Below, in pieces: positions 54,780 through 63,127 of a stretch of DNA of 64,000 nt; position 1 is the stretch's first letter; the number at the start of each line of letters is the position of its first letter. The notes under the pieces were generated by a model. It saw only the letters and a list, made by a program, of their open reading frames with translations, made no database searches and was not told the origin of the DNA. Where the stretch lies: contig NZ_SNWQ01000021.1 in the NCBI RefSeq assembly GCF_004361855.1, forward strand, positions 62,001-126,000. The letters are read 5' to 3'. A program made the translations under genes and the position numbers. Origin of the DNA: Kribbella caucasensis (lineage in GTDB: Bacteria; Actinomycetota; Actinomycetes; Propionibacteriales; Kribbellaceae).

Positions 54780-55772
54780 ATGAGCTCGACCGACACGGAG
54801 CGTGCCGATCACTTGCGCGTGCTCGGACTCGAAGACGACGAGATCCAGATCTATCAGTACCTGCTCCGCATCGGGCCGTCCTCGATCACCGAGCTGGACC
54901 AGGCGGTGACCGGACGGACCACCCCGATCGAGACCACTCTCGGCGGACTCGTCCAGGCCGGGCTGGCCCGCCGATCCGGATCCGACCACTCCCGCTTCCT
55001 GCCGGTACCGCCGGACGCCGGCCTCGAGGCGTTGACGTTGCGCCGCGAGTCCGAGCTGAAGCAGGCCCGGATCGAGGTACTGAACGCGTACGACGAGTTC
55101 CGCCGGACCGTGCACAACGAGTCGACCACGCATCTGGTCGAGGTGGTCACCGGGACCGCGATCGTCGAGCGGATCCACCAGATCAAGGACAGCGCGCAAC
55201 GCGAGATCCTCGCCATCGACAGCCCGCCGTACTACCTCGGCGCCGGCCCGAACCAGCACGAGATCGACCAGCTCAAACGCGGTGTCTCCTACCGGGTCGT
55301 CTACTCGCCGGAGTCCGTCGAGGTGCCCGGCTACCTGACCGAGAACATCCTGCCCTGTGTGGAAGCCGGTGAGCAGGCCCGCGTTCTCCCCGACGTACCG
55401 GCGAAGCTGACCATCATCGACGGCTCGATCGCGTTCGTGTCGATGTCGGTGCGCGACACCGACGTGAACCGGTCCCTGCTGATCATCCGGCCGAGCAGCC
55501 TGCTGACCGCGTTGCTCGGCATGTTCGAGCTCTGCTGGCGCAATGCGCTGCCGCTGCACGCGTCCGTCGGCACCGAGGACGACCGGCTGGAACCGATCGA
55601 ACGCCGCCTGCTCGCCCTGCTGGCGACGGGTGCGGCCGACGACACGATCGCCCGCACCCTGGGCATCAGCCGCCGGACCTTCTTCCGCTACCTCGAACGC
55701 CTGATGAACCGCACCGGCGCCAGCACCCGCTTCCAGCTAGCCCTCCACGCAGCCCGGGAGAACTGGCTGTAG
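54780..55772 (+). CDS. TrmB-like regulator with C-terminal LuxR-type HTH
   Basis: 330 residues. TrmB-type winged helix at residues 8-75 (LGLEDDEIQIYQYLLRIGPSSITELDQAV-type), a middle sensor-like domain (95-250) and a LuxR/GerE HTH at about 272-330 (LLALLATGAADDTIARTLGI, then SRRTFFRYLERLM). Similar two-HTH proteins in actinomycetes often neighbour secreted-protein genes. ATG 54780 follows GGGAGGGAGGGGAAGG. Divergent from the trypsin gene, its candidate target. Confidence 0.8.
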   Translation: MSSTDTERADHLRVLGLEDDEIQIYQYLLRIGPSSITELDQAVTGRTTPIETTLGGLVQAGLARRSGSDHSRFLPVPPDAGLEALTLRRESELKQARIEVLNAYDEFRRTVHNESTTHLVEVVTGTAIVERIHQIKDSAQREILAIDSPPYYLGAGPNQHEIDQLKRGVSYRVVYSPESVEVPGYLTENILPCVEAGEQARVLPDVPAKLTIIDGSIAFVSMSVRDTDVNRSLLIIRPSSLLTALLGMFELCWRNALPLHASVGTEDDRLEPIERRLLALLATGAADDTIARTLGISRRTFFRYLERLMNRTGASTRFQLALHAARENWL

Positions 55773-55789
55773 GGCTACGTTTTGTAGGG

Positions 55790-56893
55790 CTAGGCGGCCG
55801 GGGTGAACTCCTTGGCGACGACCTCTGCGATCTGGGCCGTGTTCAGGGCGGCACCCTTGCGGAGGTTGTCGCCGCAGACGAAGAGCTCCAGGGCCTGCGG
55901 GTCGTCCAGGGACTTGCGCAGCCGGCCGACCCAGGTCGGGTCCGTGCCGACCACATCGGCCGGGGTCGGGAACTCACCCTCGGCCGGGTTGTCGAACAGG
56001 ATCACGCCGGGCGCGTCCCGCAGTACCTCGCGGGCGTCGTCGACGTCCACCTCGCGAGCGAACCGCGCGTGCACGGACAGGGAGTGCGTGGTGATCACCG
56101 GCACCCGGACGCAGGTCGCGGACACCTTCAGATCGGGCAGGTTGAGGATCTTGCGGGACTCGTTGCGGACCTTCAGCTCCTCCGACGACCAGCCGTCGTC
56201 CTTCAGCGATCCGGCCCACGGCACCACGTTCATCACCAGCGGCGCCGGGAACGGGCCGAGGGCGTTGCCGATCACCCGCCGGACATCACCCGGTGTGGTG
56301 CCGAGCTCGCGGTTGCCGGCCACCTTCATCAGCTGGTCGTAGAGCGCGTCGATGCCTTCCTGACCGGCACCCGAGGCCGCCTGGTACGACGCGACCACGA
56401 GCTGCTCGAGCTCGTACCGGTGGTGCAGCGCGCCCATCGCCACGATCATCGACAGGGTGGTGCAGTTGGGGTTCGAGATGATCCCCTTCGGCCGGTTGCG
56501 GGCCGCCTCGGCATTCACCTCGGGGACCACCAGCGGGACGTCCGGGTCCATCCGGAACGCGCCGGAGTTGTCCACCACGACGGCGCCCTTGGCCGCGGCG
56601 ATCGGTGCCCAGTGCGCGGACACCTCGTCCGGGACGTCGAACATCGCCACGTCGATGCCGTCGAAGGCCGCCGCGCTGATCGCGACGACCTCCACCTCCT
56701 CGCCGCGGACCTTGAGTCTCTTGCCCGCGGAGCGCTCGGACGCGATCAGCCGGATCTCCCCCCACTTGTTCTCCCGGGTGGAGAGCAGGGCGAGCATCAC
56801 CGTGCCGACGGCGCCGGTCGCACCGACCACCGCCAGCGAGGGGAGGCCCGTCCGGTCCTCGGTCGTCTGGTCCAAAGCGCTCACAGGGGTCAC
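55790..56893 (-). CDS. asd: Aspartate-semialdehyde dehydrogenase
   Basis: 367 residues. [14 protein letters not shown] cofactor loop, catalytic Cys in SNPNCTT and [10 protein letters not shown]. It reduces aspartyl phosphate to the semialdehyde for lysine, threonine, methionine and diaminopimelate synthesis. The GTG at 56893 overlaps the lysC stop (GTGA). It converges on the TrmB/LuxR-type gene with a 17-base gap that holds a tandem TGTAGGGCTA repeat. Confidence 0.95.
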   Translation of the reverse strand: MTPVSALDQTTEDRTGLPSLAVVGATGAVGTVMLALLSTRENKWGEIRLIASERSAGKRLKVRGEEVEVVAISAAAFDGIDVAMFDVPDEVSAHWAPIAAAKGAVVVDNSGAFRMDPDVPLVVPEVNAEAARNRPKGIISNPNCTTLSMIVAMGALHHRYELEQLVVASYQAASGAGQEGIDALYDQLMKVAGNRELGTTPGDVRRVIGNALGPFPAPLVMNVVPWAGSLKDDGWSSEELKVRNESRKILNLPDLKVSATCVRVPVITTHSLSVHARFAREVDVDDAREVLRDAPGVILFDNPAEGEFPTPADVVGTDPTWVGRLRKSLDDPQALELFVCGDNLRKGAALNTAQIAEVVAKEFTPAA

Positions 56894-58158
56894 CGTCCAG
56901 TTCCTCCGTACACGACAGCTTGGGTGTGCTCGTCGTCCAGGTCGAAAGCAGTGTGCGCCGCGGTCACGGCTGCGTCCACTACGTTCTCATCCACGACCAC
57001 CGAGATCCGGATCTCGGACGTGGAGATCATCTCGATGTTCACGCCGGCATCGGCCAGCGCCGAGAAGAACTTCGCCGAAACACCGGGGTGCGAGCGCATC
57101 CCGACGCCGATGACCGAGACCTTGCCGATCTGGTCGTCGTAGAGCAACTGCTCGTAGCCGACCTCGTCCTTCATCCGGGCGAGTGCGGACATCGCCCGGG
57201 CGCCGTCGGTGCGCGGCAGGGTGAACGAGATGTCGGTGCGGTTGGTCGAGACCGCCGAGACGTTCTGCACGATCATGTCGATGTTGGTCTCGGCGCCGGC
57301 GACCGTTTCGAAGATCCGGGCGGCCTCACCGGGCTTGTCGGGTACCCCGACGACGGTGATCTTGGCCTCGCTCCGGTCGTGGGCCACGCCGGAGATGATC
57401 GCCTGTTCCATCTGATCCAGTTCCTTCGCATCGACGACCCAGGTGCCTTCCTTCTGGGAGAAGGAGGAGCGCACATGGACGGGGACGTTGTAGCGCCGCG
57501 CGTACTCGACGCAGCGCAGGTGCAGCACCTTCGCGCCGCAGGCGGCCATCTCGAGCATCTCCTCGTAGGAGATCTTCGGGATCTGTTTCGCGGCCGGCAC
57601 GATCCGCGGATCCGCGGTGAAGATGCCGTCCACGTCGGTGTAGATCTCGCAGTAGTCCGCCTCCAGCGCCGCGGCCAAAGCGACCGCGGTGGTGTCGGAC
57701 GCGCCGCGGCCCATCGTGGTGATGTCCTTGGTGTCCTGCGCGACGCCCTGGAAGCCGGCCACGATCGCGACGTGACCTTCGCTCAGCGCGCTCTCGATCC
57801 GGCCCGGCGTGATGTCGATGATGCGCGCGTTGCCGTGCGCGGCGGTGGTGATCACACCGGCCTGCGAACCGGTGAACGAGCGCGCCTCGTAGCCCAGGTT
57901 CGCGATCGCCATCGCCAGCAGGGCGGCCGAGATCCGCTCCCCCGACGTGAGCAGCATGTCCAGCTCACGCGGTGGTGGCAGCGGGGAGACCTGCTGGGCC
58001 AGGTCCATCAGTTCGTCGGTGGTGTCACCCATGGCGGAGATGACCACCACCACGTCGTTCCCGGCCTTCTTCGTCGCGACGATCCGTTGCGCCACCCGCT
58101 TGATGCCATCGGCGTCTGCGACCGAAGAACCGCCGTACTTGTGCACGACGCGTCCCAC
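56890..58158 (-). CDS. lysC: Aspartate kinase
   Basis: 422 residues. [11 protein letters not shown] start, [20 protein letters not shown], and two C-terminal ACT domains (about 265-420) for feedback control by lysine or threonine. An internal GTG/ATG beta-subunit start, known for actinobacterial LysC, is plausible but not marked by a clear ribosome-binding site. GTG 58158. Forms the lysC-asd operon. Confidence 0.96.
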   Translation of the reverse strand: MGRVVHKYGGSSVADADGIKRVAQRIVATKKAGNDVVVVISAMGDTTDELMDLAQQVSPLPPPRELDMLLTSGERISAALLAMAIANLGYEARSFTGSQAGVITTAAHGNARIIDITPGRIESALSEGHVAIVAGFQGVAQDTKDITTMGRGASDTTAVALAAALEADYCEIYTDVDGIFTADPRIVPAAKQIPKISYEEMLEMAACGAKVLHLRCVEYARRYNVPVHVRSSFSQKEGTWVVDAKELDQMEQAIISGVAHDRSEAKITVVGVPDKPGEAARIFETVAGAETNIDMIVQNVSAVSTNRTDISFTLPRTDGARAMSALARMKDEVGYEQLLYDDQIGKVSVIGVGMRSHPGVSAKFFSALADAGVNIEMISTSEIRISVVVDENVVDAAVTAAHTAFDLDDEHTQAVVYGGTGR

Positions 58159-58394
58159 AGCTGTGTCTCCTCAAAGCTTGAACACCAGCAGCTCACACTG
58201 GTTGCGGTACGCCGTGCGGCGTTGCACCAGGCGCGTTCTCCGGGGTCATTCTAGCCGTGACTCGCCTGTTGTCTGCGGGCCGACCAATGCGTGACCAGGA
58301 CCGGGCGGCCTCTTCCGGCCCGCTTCCGCCGGTGCTGGACGAACCGTGGCCGCGCTTCGATCAGGCCGGACAACTTCCGGCCGGCCGGATCTCT

Positions 58395-58404
58395 TGCTTA
58401 TATA
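58395..58404. promoter_or_regulatory. Palindrome in the ArsR promoter
   Basis: CTTATATAAG is the only strongly AT-rich stretch nearby and lies 24 bases before the ArsR start. It could serve as the -10 region and the repressor's own site. Confidence 0.4.
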
Positions 58405-58428
58405 AGTCTTCGCTGAAATACTCGGTGC

Positions 58429-58797
58429 ATGCACGCCTTCGACATCCTGGGCGACCCGGTCCGGCGCCGGATCCTCGAACTCCTCGCCGACGGCCAGCTG
58501 CCGGCCGGCAGCATCGCCGCCACGATCGGCGACGAGTTCGGCATCAGCCAGCCCGCTGTCTCGCAACACCTCCGCGTGCTCCGCGACAACGGCTTCGCCA
58601 CGGTGACCGTCGACGGTACCCGCCGCCTGTACGCCGTCGACACCGGTCCGCTGCAGGAGATCGACGCCTGGCTCGACAAGTACCGCAAGTTCTGGACCAA
58701 CCGCCTCGACGCCCTGGACACCGAACTCCGCCGAGGCCGCCGCGAAGCCCGCCGCTCCGCCGAGGCGACCCCGCCGGCCGATGCCGGCACCGCCTGA
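58429..58797 (+). CDS. ArsR-family regulator
   Basis: 122 residues. Winged helix (FDILGDPVRRRILELLADGQ, then GISQPAVSQHLRVLRDNGF). No metal-binding cysteines are present, so it belongs to the non-metal ArsR group often paired with SRPBCC or RibD-like genes; the RibD-like gene lies 124 bases downstream. ATG 58429. Confidence 0.92.
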   Translation: MHAFDILGDPVRRRILELLADGQLPAGSIAATIGDEFGISQPAVSQHLRVLRDNGFATVTVDGTRRLYAVDTGPLQEIDAWLDKYRKFWTNRLDALDTELRRGRREARRSAEATPPADAGTA

Positions 58798-58814
58798 CCT
58801 CTCCACCCTCACAA

Positions 58815-58838
58815 CTCCCCGCGGTGAAAGTGCGGGAG
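58815..58838 (+). terminator. Possible terminator after ArsR
   Basis: CTCCCCGC / GCGGGAG (one bulged C) with a 9-base loop, followed by AAATTGTTTGG. It would partly insulate ArsR from the RibD-like gene. Confidence 0.45.
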
Positions 58839-58921
58839 AAATTGTTTGGTGCAGGTGTCGAATCTCGACGGGTTCGGCCGACGCGTCGGTGAAGGCAACC
58901 GAACCGACCGAGGAGCTCACC

Positions 58922-59464
58922 ATGAGGAAGATCATCGCCAGCCTGTTCATCTCGCTCGACGGCGTCGTCGAAGCGCCGGAGACCTGGCACTTCCCGTACT
59001 TCGACGACGAGATGGGTGCCGCGGTCGACTCCCTGGCAGCGCAGTCCGACACCATGCTGCTGGGAAGGAACACCTACCAGATGTTCGCCGGCTACTGGCC
59101 GCACCAGGGCGACGACGTCGAGATGGCGGCACACATGAACGGCGTCGACAAGCTCGTCGTCTCGCGCACACTCGACAGCGTCGAGGAGTGGCAGAACTCC
59201 ACGCTGGTCAAGGGTGACCCGATCGAGCAGCTGACCGCCCTCAAGGACGGGCCGGGCAAGAACATCAACGTCGTGGGCAGCGTCACCCTGGTCCGCTCGC
59301 TGCTGCGGTCGAAGGTGCTGGACGAGTTGCACCTGCTGGTCCACCCGATCGCGGTCGGCCACGGCGTACGCCTGTTCGACGACGGCGAGACCGTGCCGCT
59401 CGAGCTGATCTCCAGCACCACCTTCACCACCGGCGTCCTGCACACCGCCTACCGGCCCGCCTGA
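58922..59464 (+). CDS. RibD C-terminal/dihydrofolate-reductase-like protein
   Basis: 180 residues. MRKIIASLFISLDGVVEAPE, LLGRNTYQMFAGYWP and the INVVGSVTLVRSLLRSKVLDELHL stretch (in shorter runs) identify the RibD_C fold. NADPH-dependent reductase activity is plausible; the substrate is unknown and folate reduction is not implied. ATG 58922 follows GAGGAG. Confidence 0.9.
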   Translation: MRKIIASLFISLDGVVEAPETWHFPYFDDEMGAAVDSLAAQSDTMLLGRNTYQMFAGYWPHQGDDVEMAAHMNGVDKLVVSRTLDSVEEWQNSTLVKGDPIEQLTALKDGPGKNINVVGSVTLVRSLLRSKVLDELHLLVHPIAVGHGVRLFDDGETVPLELISSTTFTTGVLHTAYRPA

Positions 59465-59478
59465 CACTCCGGGGTGGG

Positions 59479-59509
59479 TTGACCTGGAGTGGGCTCCAGG
59501 TTGCATGCT
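59479..59509 (+). promoter_or_regulatory. MerR-type promoter/operator
   Basis: TTGACC (59479-59484) and CATGCT (59504-59509) are separated by 19 bases, the elongated MerR spacing. The dyad ACCTGGAG-N4-CTCCAGGT (59482-59501) fills the spacer. The MerR GTG at 59516 is 6 bases after the -10, so the mRNA is probably leaderless. Confidence 0.7.
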
Positions 59510-59515
59510 GGCGGG

Positions 59516-59935
59516 GTGATCCAGGACGAACTGACCGGCGCCGTGACCATCGGAGAGGCCTCGCGGATCTCCGGCCTGCCGATCGAGACCCTGCGGTACT
59601 ACGACCGTGAGGGCTTGTTCGGCGAGTTGCCGCGGGACGCCGGTGGGCGGCGCCGCTTCACGCCGGACGCGCTCGGGCTGCTCGACGTACTGCTGCGGCT
59701 GCGGCGGACCGGGATGCCGGTCGAGCAGGTGCGGGAGTTCGCCGAGTACGTGCGGGCCGGCGATCACCTGCGGGCCGGCCGGCTGGCTTTGCTCCGGGCC
59801 CACCGCGAGCGCGTCGCGATGGATCTGGCCCAGTTGCAGGCCGATCTCGAGGTGATCGACTGGAAGATCGCCGCCTACCAAGCCGCCGAAGACGGCAACG
59901 ACCCGCCACCCCGAGACTCGATGACCACGAACTAG
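59516..59935 (+). CDS. MerR-family regulator
   Basis: 139 residues. TIGEASRISGLPIETLRYYDREGLF is the MerR DNA-binding signature, followed by the dimerisation helix. No cysteines, so metal sensing is unlikely. Its stop shares CTAG with the convergent MFS gene. It probably controls its own promoter through the dyad at 59482-59501. Confidence 0.92.
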   Translation: MIQDELTGAVTIGEASRISGLPIETLRYYDREGLFGELPRDAGGRRRFTPDALGLLDVLLRLRRTGMPVEQVREFAEYVRAGDHLRAGRLALLRAHRERVAMDLAQLQADLEVIDWKIAAYQAAEDGNDPPPRDSMTTN

Positions 59936-61146
59936 GCCGTGGCCGGAACCTCCTGGACTGCGACCTCGGCGGGCTCGTGTGGGGGGATGTGCAGTAGCGA
60001 CAGGGTGGCGAGCAGGGCCAGGCCGGCGGCCAGGGCCCAGACGTAGCGGACGCCGAAGGTCTCCACGACGAAGCCGCCCGCCGCGGAACCGATCGCGCCG
60101 CCGACCATCGCGCCGCTGCCCATCCAGCCGAAGACCTCGGTGCGGACCGAGTCCGGTGTCATCGTGCCGAGTCGTTCGTAGAGCGCACCGACCGTCGGCG
60201 CCAGCACCAGCCCCGACAGCATCAGGGCGATCCCGAGCGCCACTGTTGATCCGGTCGCGAAGACGCACAGCAGCATGCCGGCCGAGACCAGCAGCGCACG
60301 CCGCCAGACGTACGAGCGCTGGCGACCCGGCAGCGCGCCGACGACGAGACCACCGACCAGGCTGCCGACCGCCCACAACGTCTCCAGCACGCCGGCGATC
60401 AACCGGTTGCCGTGGTCGTCCGCGAACGCCACGATGCCGAGCGACACCGACGAGAAAGACGTGACGAAGAAGCCGAAGGCGAGGATCAACGGCAGCCTGT
60501 ACCGATGCCACAACAGCTGCGGCGTGGTCAACCGGACCGTTTCCTTGTCGTGCTTCGGCGCGGGCTGTTGCTGCATGCCGAACCACCAGATCGACACCGC
60601 GGCGGCGGCCGCTGCCGCCAGCAGGCCGGCTCGCGGGCTGGCGAAGCTGACCATCACCGCGCCGAGCATCGGGCCGACGACGAAGAGGACCTCCTGCGCG
60701 GTCGCGTCCAGGGCGTACACCGCCCGGAGCCCCGAGCCCTGGACGAGTCGCGGCCACGCCGCCCGCAACGTCGCGGTCACCGGCGAGACGAACGCGCCGG
60801 CCAGCGCGGAGACCACCGGCATCACCCGGAACCACTCGAACGGGAGCAGCGCGAGCACCGTCATGACCACCGACCACGCCATCCCGGTGCCGATCACGAT
60901 CCACTTGCCACCCCGGCGATCGGCCAGCCGGGACCAGATCGGCCCACCGACCGCCATACCGATCGAGTAGGCGCCGGCCACCACGCCGGCCCAGCCGAAG
61001 TTCCCCGCGGCGTCCTTGGCGAGGAACGAGACCGGGACCAGGGTGGCCATCACCGGCAGCCGCGCGATCAGTGCCGAAGCGAGCAGTTGGGCGACACCTT
61101 TGGTCTGCCACAGGGCGCGATAAGCCGACAGGTCCATGAACCGCAT
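59932..61146 (-). CDS. MFS transporter
   Basis: 404 residues, about 12 membrane segments in two halves. The loop 2-3 motif reads SRLADRRGGKWIVI, a variant of the drug-efflux motif A. Probably an exporter; substrate unknown. Start ATG 61146 (an ATG at 61137 is equally possible). Confidence 0.88.
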   Translation of the reverse strand: MRFMDLSAYRALWQTKGVAQLLASALIARLPVMATLVPVSFLAKDAAGNFGWAGVVAGAYSIGMAVGGPIWSRLADRRGGKWIVIGTGMAWSVVMTVLALLPFEWFRVMPVVSALAGAFVSPVTATLRAAWPRLVQGSGLRAVYALDATAQEVLFVVGPMLGAVMVSFASPRAGLLAAAAAAAVSIWWFGMQQQPAPKHDKETVRLTTPQLLWHRYRLPLILAFGFFVTSFSSVSLGIVAFADDHGNRLIAGVLETLWAVGSLVGGLVVGALPGRQRSYVWRRALLVSAGMLLCVFATGSTVALGIALMLSGLVLAPTVGALYERLGTMTPDSVRTEVFGWMGSGAMVGGAIGSAAGGFVVETFGVRYVWALAAGLALLATLSLLHIPPHEPAEVAVQEVPATA

Positions 61147-61232
61147 TCTGTCCTGACATACCCGAACCCCGCCTCCGGATTTATCCCTATCTGAGACCGC
61201 TGCGCTGACTAGGTTTCTGTCGTGAGCTTATG

Positions 61233-61246
61233 CGAACATGTGTTCG
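61233..61246 (+). promoter_or_regulatory. LexA (SOS) box at the dinB start
   Basis: CGAAC-ATGT-GTTCG matches the inner ten arm positions of TCGAAC-N4-GTTCGA; the outer bases are G and T. Its last base is the first base of the chosen GTG start. Confidence 0.65.
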
Positions 61247-62442
61247 TGTCACAAATTGGCAGCGCGAGCATCCTGCATGCCGACCTGGACGCCTTCTACG
61301 CGTCGGTCGAGCAGCGGGATGACCCACGCCTGCGTGGCCGGCCGGTGATCGTCGGCGCCGGCGTGGTGCTCGCCTGCAGCTACGAGGCGAAGGCGTTCGG
61401 CGTGCGCACCGCGATGAACGGTGGGCAGGCGTTCCGCCGGTGCCCCCAGGCGATCGTGGTCCAGCCGCGGATGTCGGCGTACTCCGAGGCGAGCAAGGCC
61501 GTTTTCAAGGTGTTCGAGGACACCACCCCGCTGGTGGAGGGGATCTCGATCGACGAGGCCTTCCTCGACGTCGGCGGGCTGCGCCGGATCGCCGGGGAGC
61601 CGGTGGAGATCGCCCGGCGGCTGCGAGCCGAAGTACTGGAGCGGGTGGGCCTGCCGATCACGGTCGGGGTGGCGCGGACGAAGTTCCTGGCCAAGGTCGC
61701 GAGCGGGGTGGCGAAGCCGGACGGGTTGCTGGTGGTGCCGCCGGATCAGGAGCTGGAGTTCCTGCATCCGTTGGCGGTCGAGCGATTGTGGGGCGTCGGC
61801 GAGGTGACCGCCGAGAAGCTGCGCACCCGTGGGCTCACCAAGGTCGGGGATATCGCGATGCTCCCCGAGGCGGCGCTGATCGCGATGCTCGGGCGCGCGT
61901 CGGGGCGGCACCTGCACGCCCTCGCGCACAACCGCGATCCACGCCCGATCGAGGTCGGCCGGCGGCGCCGGTCCATCGGTTCACAACGCGCGCTCGGCCG
62001 ATCCCCGAAGTCGGCGGCGACGCTGGACGCCGTGCTGGCCGGCCTGGTCGACCGGGTGACGCGACGGATGCGGTCGGCGGGCAGGGCCGGTCGGACGGTC
62101 ACGTTGCGGCTGCGGTTCGACGACTTCAGCCGCGCGACCCGGTCCCATACGTTGCCTCAGGCAACCGGTCAGACCCGGGCCATCCTGGTCACCGCGCGCT
62201 CCCTGATGGCGACCGCGCGCCCGCTGATCGAGCGCCAGGGCATCACCATGGTCGGTATCTCGGTCGCCAATCTGGAGAACGAGTCGACCGTGCAGCTCGC
62301 GCTCCCCTTCGACAAGGCCAGCAACAACGAGCTCGACAGCGCCCTCGACCACGTCCGCGACAAGTACGGCACCAACGCCATCACCCGCGGCATCCTGCTC
62401 GGTCGCGACCAGGGCCTCACCGTACCGATGCTCCCGGACTGA
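61246..62442 (+). CDS. dinB: DNA polymerase IV (Y-family)
   Basis: 398 residues. Metal motif LHADLDAFYASVEQ, IDEAFLDV with both acidic residues, helix-hairpin-helix, little-finger domain and the clamp-binding motif VQLALPF near residue 350. Error-prone translesion synthesis. GTG 61246 is preferred over GTG 61222 because the earlier start would place the SOS box inside the gene. Induction by DNA damage is expected. Confidence 0.93.
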   Translation: MSQIGSASILHADLDAFYASVEQRDDPRLRGRPVIVGAGVVLACSYEAKAFGVRTAMNGGQAFRRCPQAIVVQPRMSAYSEASKAVFKVFEDTTPLVEGISIDEAFLDVGGLRRIAGEPVEIARRLRAEVLERVGLPITVGVARTKFLAKVASGVAKPDGLLVVPPDQELEFLHPLAVERLWGVGEVTAEKLRTRGLTKVGDIAMLPEAALIAMLGRASGRHLHALAHNRDPRPIEVGRRRRSIGSQRALGRSPKSAATLDAVLAGLVDRVTRRMRSAGRAGRTVTLRLRFDDFSRATRSHTLPQATGQTRAILVTARSLMATARPLIERQGITMVGISVANLENESTVQLALPFDKASNNELDSALDHVRDKYGTNAITRGILLGRDQGLTVPMLPD

Positions 62443-62459
62443 CGCCGATGAACAGGGAA

Positions 62460-63110
62460 TCAAGATCGGGGGTAGCCGATCTCGGCGATGTCCTCTTTGA
62501 GGTCGGGGAGGCGGCGGTCGGGGTTGAGGGAGGTGACGACGTACTCCGTGAGGGGCATCAGGGCGTAGACGTGACGGATGGCGTCCAGGTCGAGGGCGGT
62601 TTCGTAGTAGTCCTCGGCGAAGGTGAGGTAGGCCTCGGGACCGTCGGTGAGGAGTTCGAAGAGGGTGTCGGCGCCGTCGCTGGCGTCCGACGGGACGGGG
62701 CCGCAGGTCCAGGCGGAATCGGAGGTGGAGCGCCAGAAACAGACCGTGGCGTTGAGGATTCCGTCCTCGTCGCGGAAGGCCGGCTCGTCGCGCGCGGAGT
62801 GGAAGTGGGGTGGCAGGCCGTCGAGCAGGCCGGGCCAGAGTTCGCCGTCGTTGGCGTACGGCGACATCGGGGACTCGTGGGCGAATCCTCGGGCGAAGGC
62901 GCCATCCGGTGAGAAGACAATCGAGTACGCGTCGCCGGAGCCGTTGTCCATCAGGGCCGCCTCCTCGGTGGCCGACCAGCGCGCGTCGAAGACGTAGTAC
63001 CGGGACTCGGGTTCCTCACAGAGGATCAGGTCCAGTACTGCGAGGGCGCGGCTGACCCGGCGAACGGTGGAGAGGTCGGGCAGTCGACGGATCACTTCGT
63101 GAACGGACAC
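62460..63110 (-). CDS. Hypothetical protein
   Basis: 216 residues from GTG 63110. It is acidic, rich in aromatic and Asp/Glu residues (for example YYVFDARWSATEEAALMDN and AEDYYETALDLDAI), with no signal peptide or membrane helix. It resembles small actinobacterial immunity- or SMI1-like proteins only in general character; no firm family. A longer frame toward 63503 runs antisense through the kinase gene and is rejected. It follows the kinase gene by 17 bases on the same strand. Confidence 0.65.
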   Translation of the reverse strand: MSVHEVIRRLPDLSTVRRVSRALAVLDLILCEEPESRYYVFDARWSATEEAALMDNGSGDAYSIVFSPDGAFARGFAHESPMSPYANDGELWPGLLDGLPPHFHSARDEPAFRDEDGILNATVCFWRSTSDSAWTCGPVPSDASDGADTLFELLTDGPEAYLTFAEDYYETALDLDAIRHVYALMPLTEYVVTSLNPDRRLPDLKEDIAEIGYPRS

Positions 63111-63127
63111 GTGACTATCCAAGCGGG

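Noticed and set aside
56890-58158. Lysine riboswitch upstream of lysC
   Set aside because: The 270 bases before lysC show no long conserved stem or L-box-like structure.
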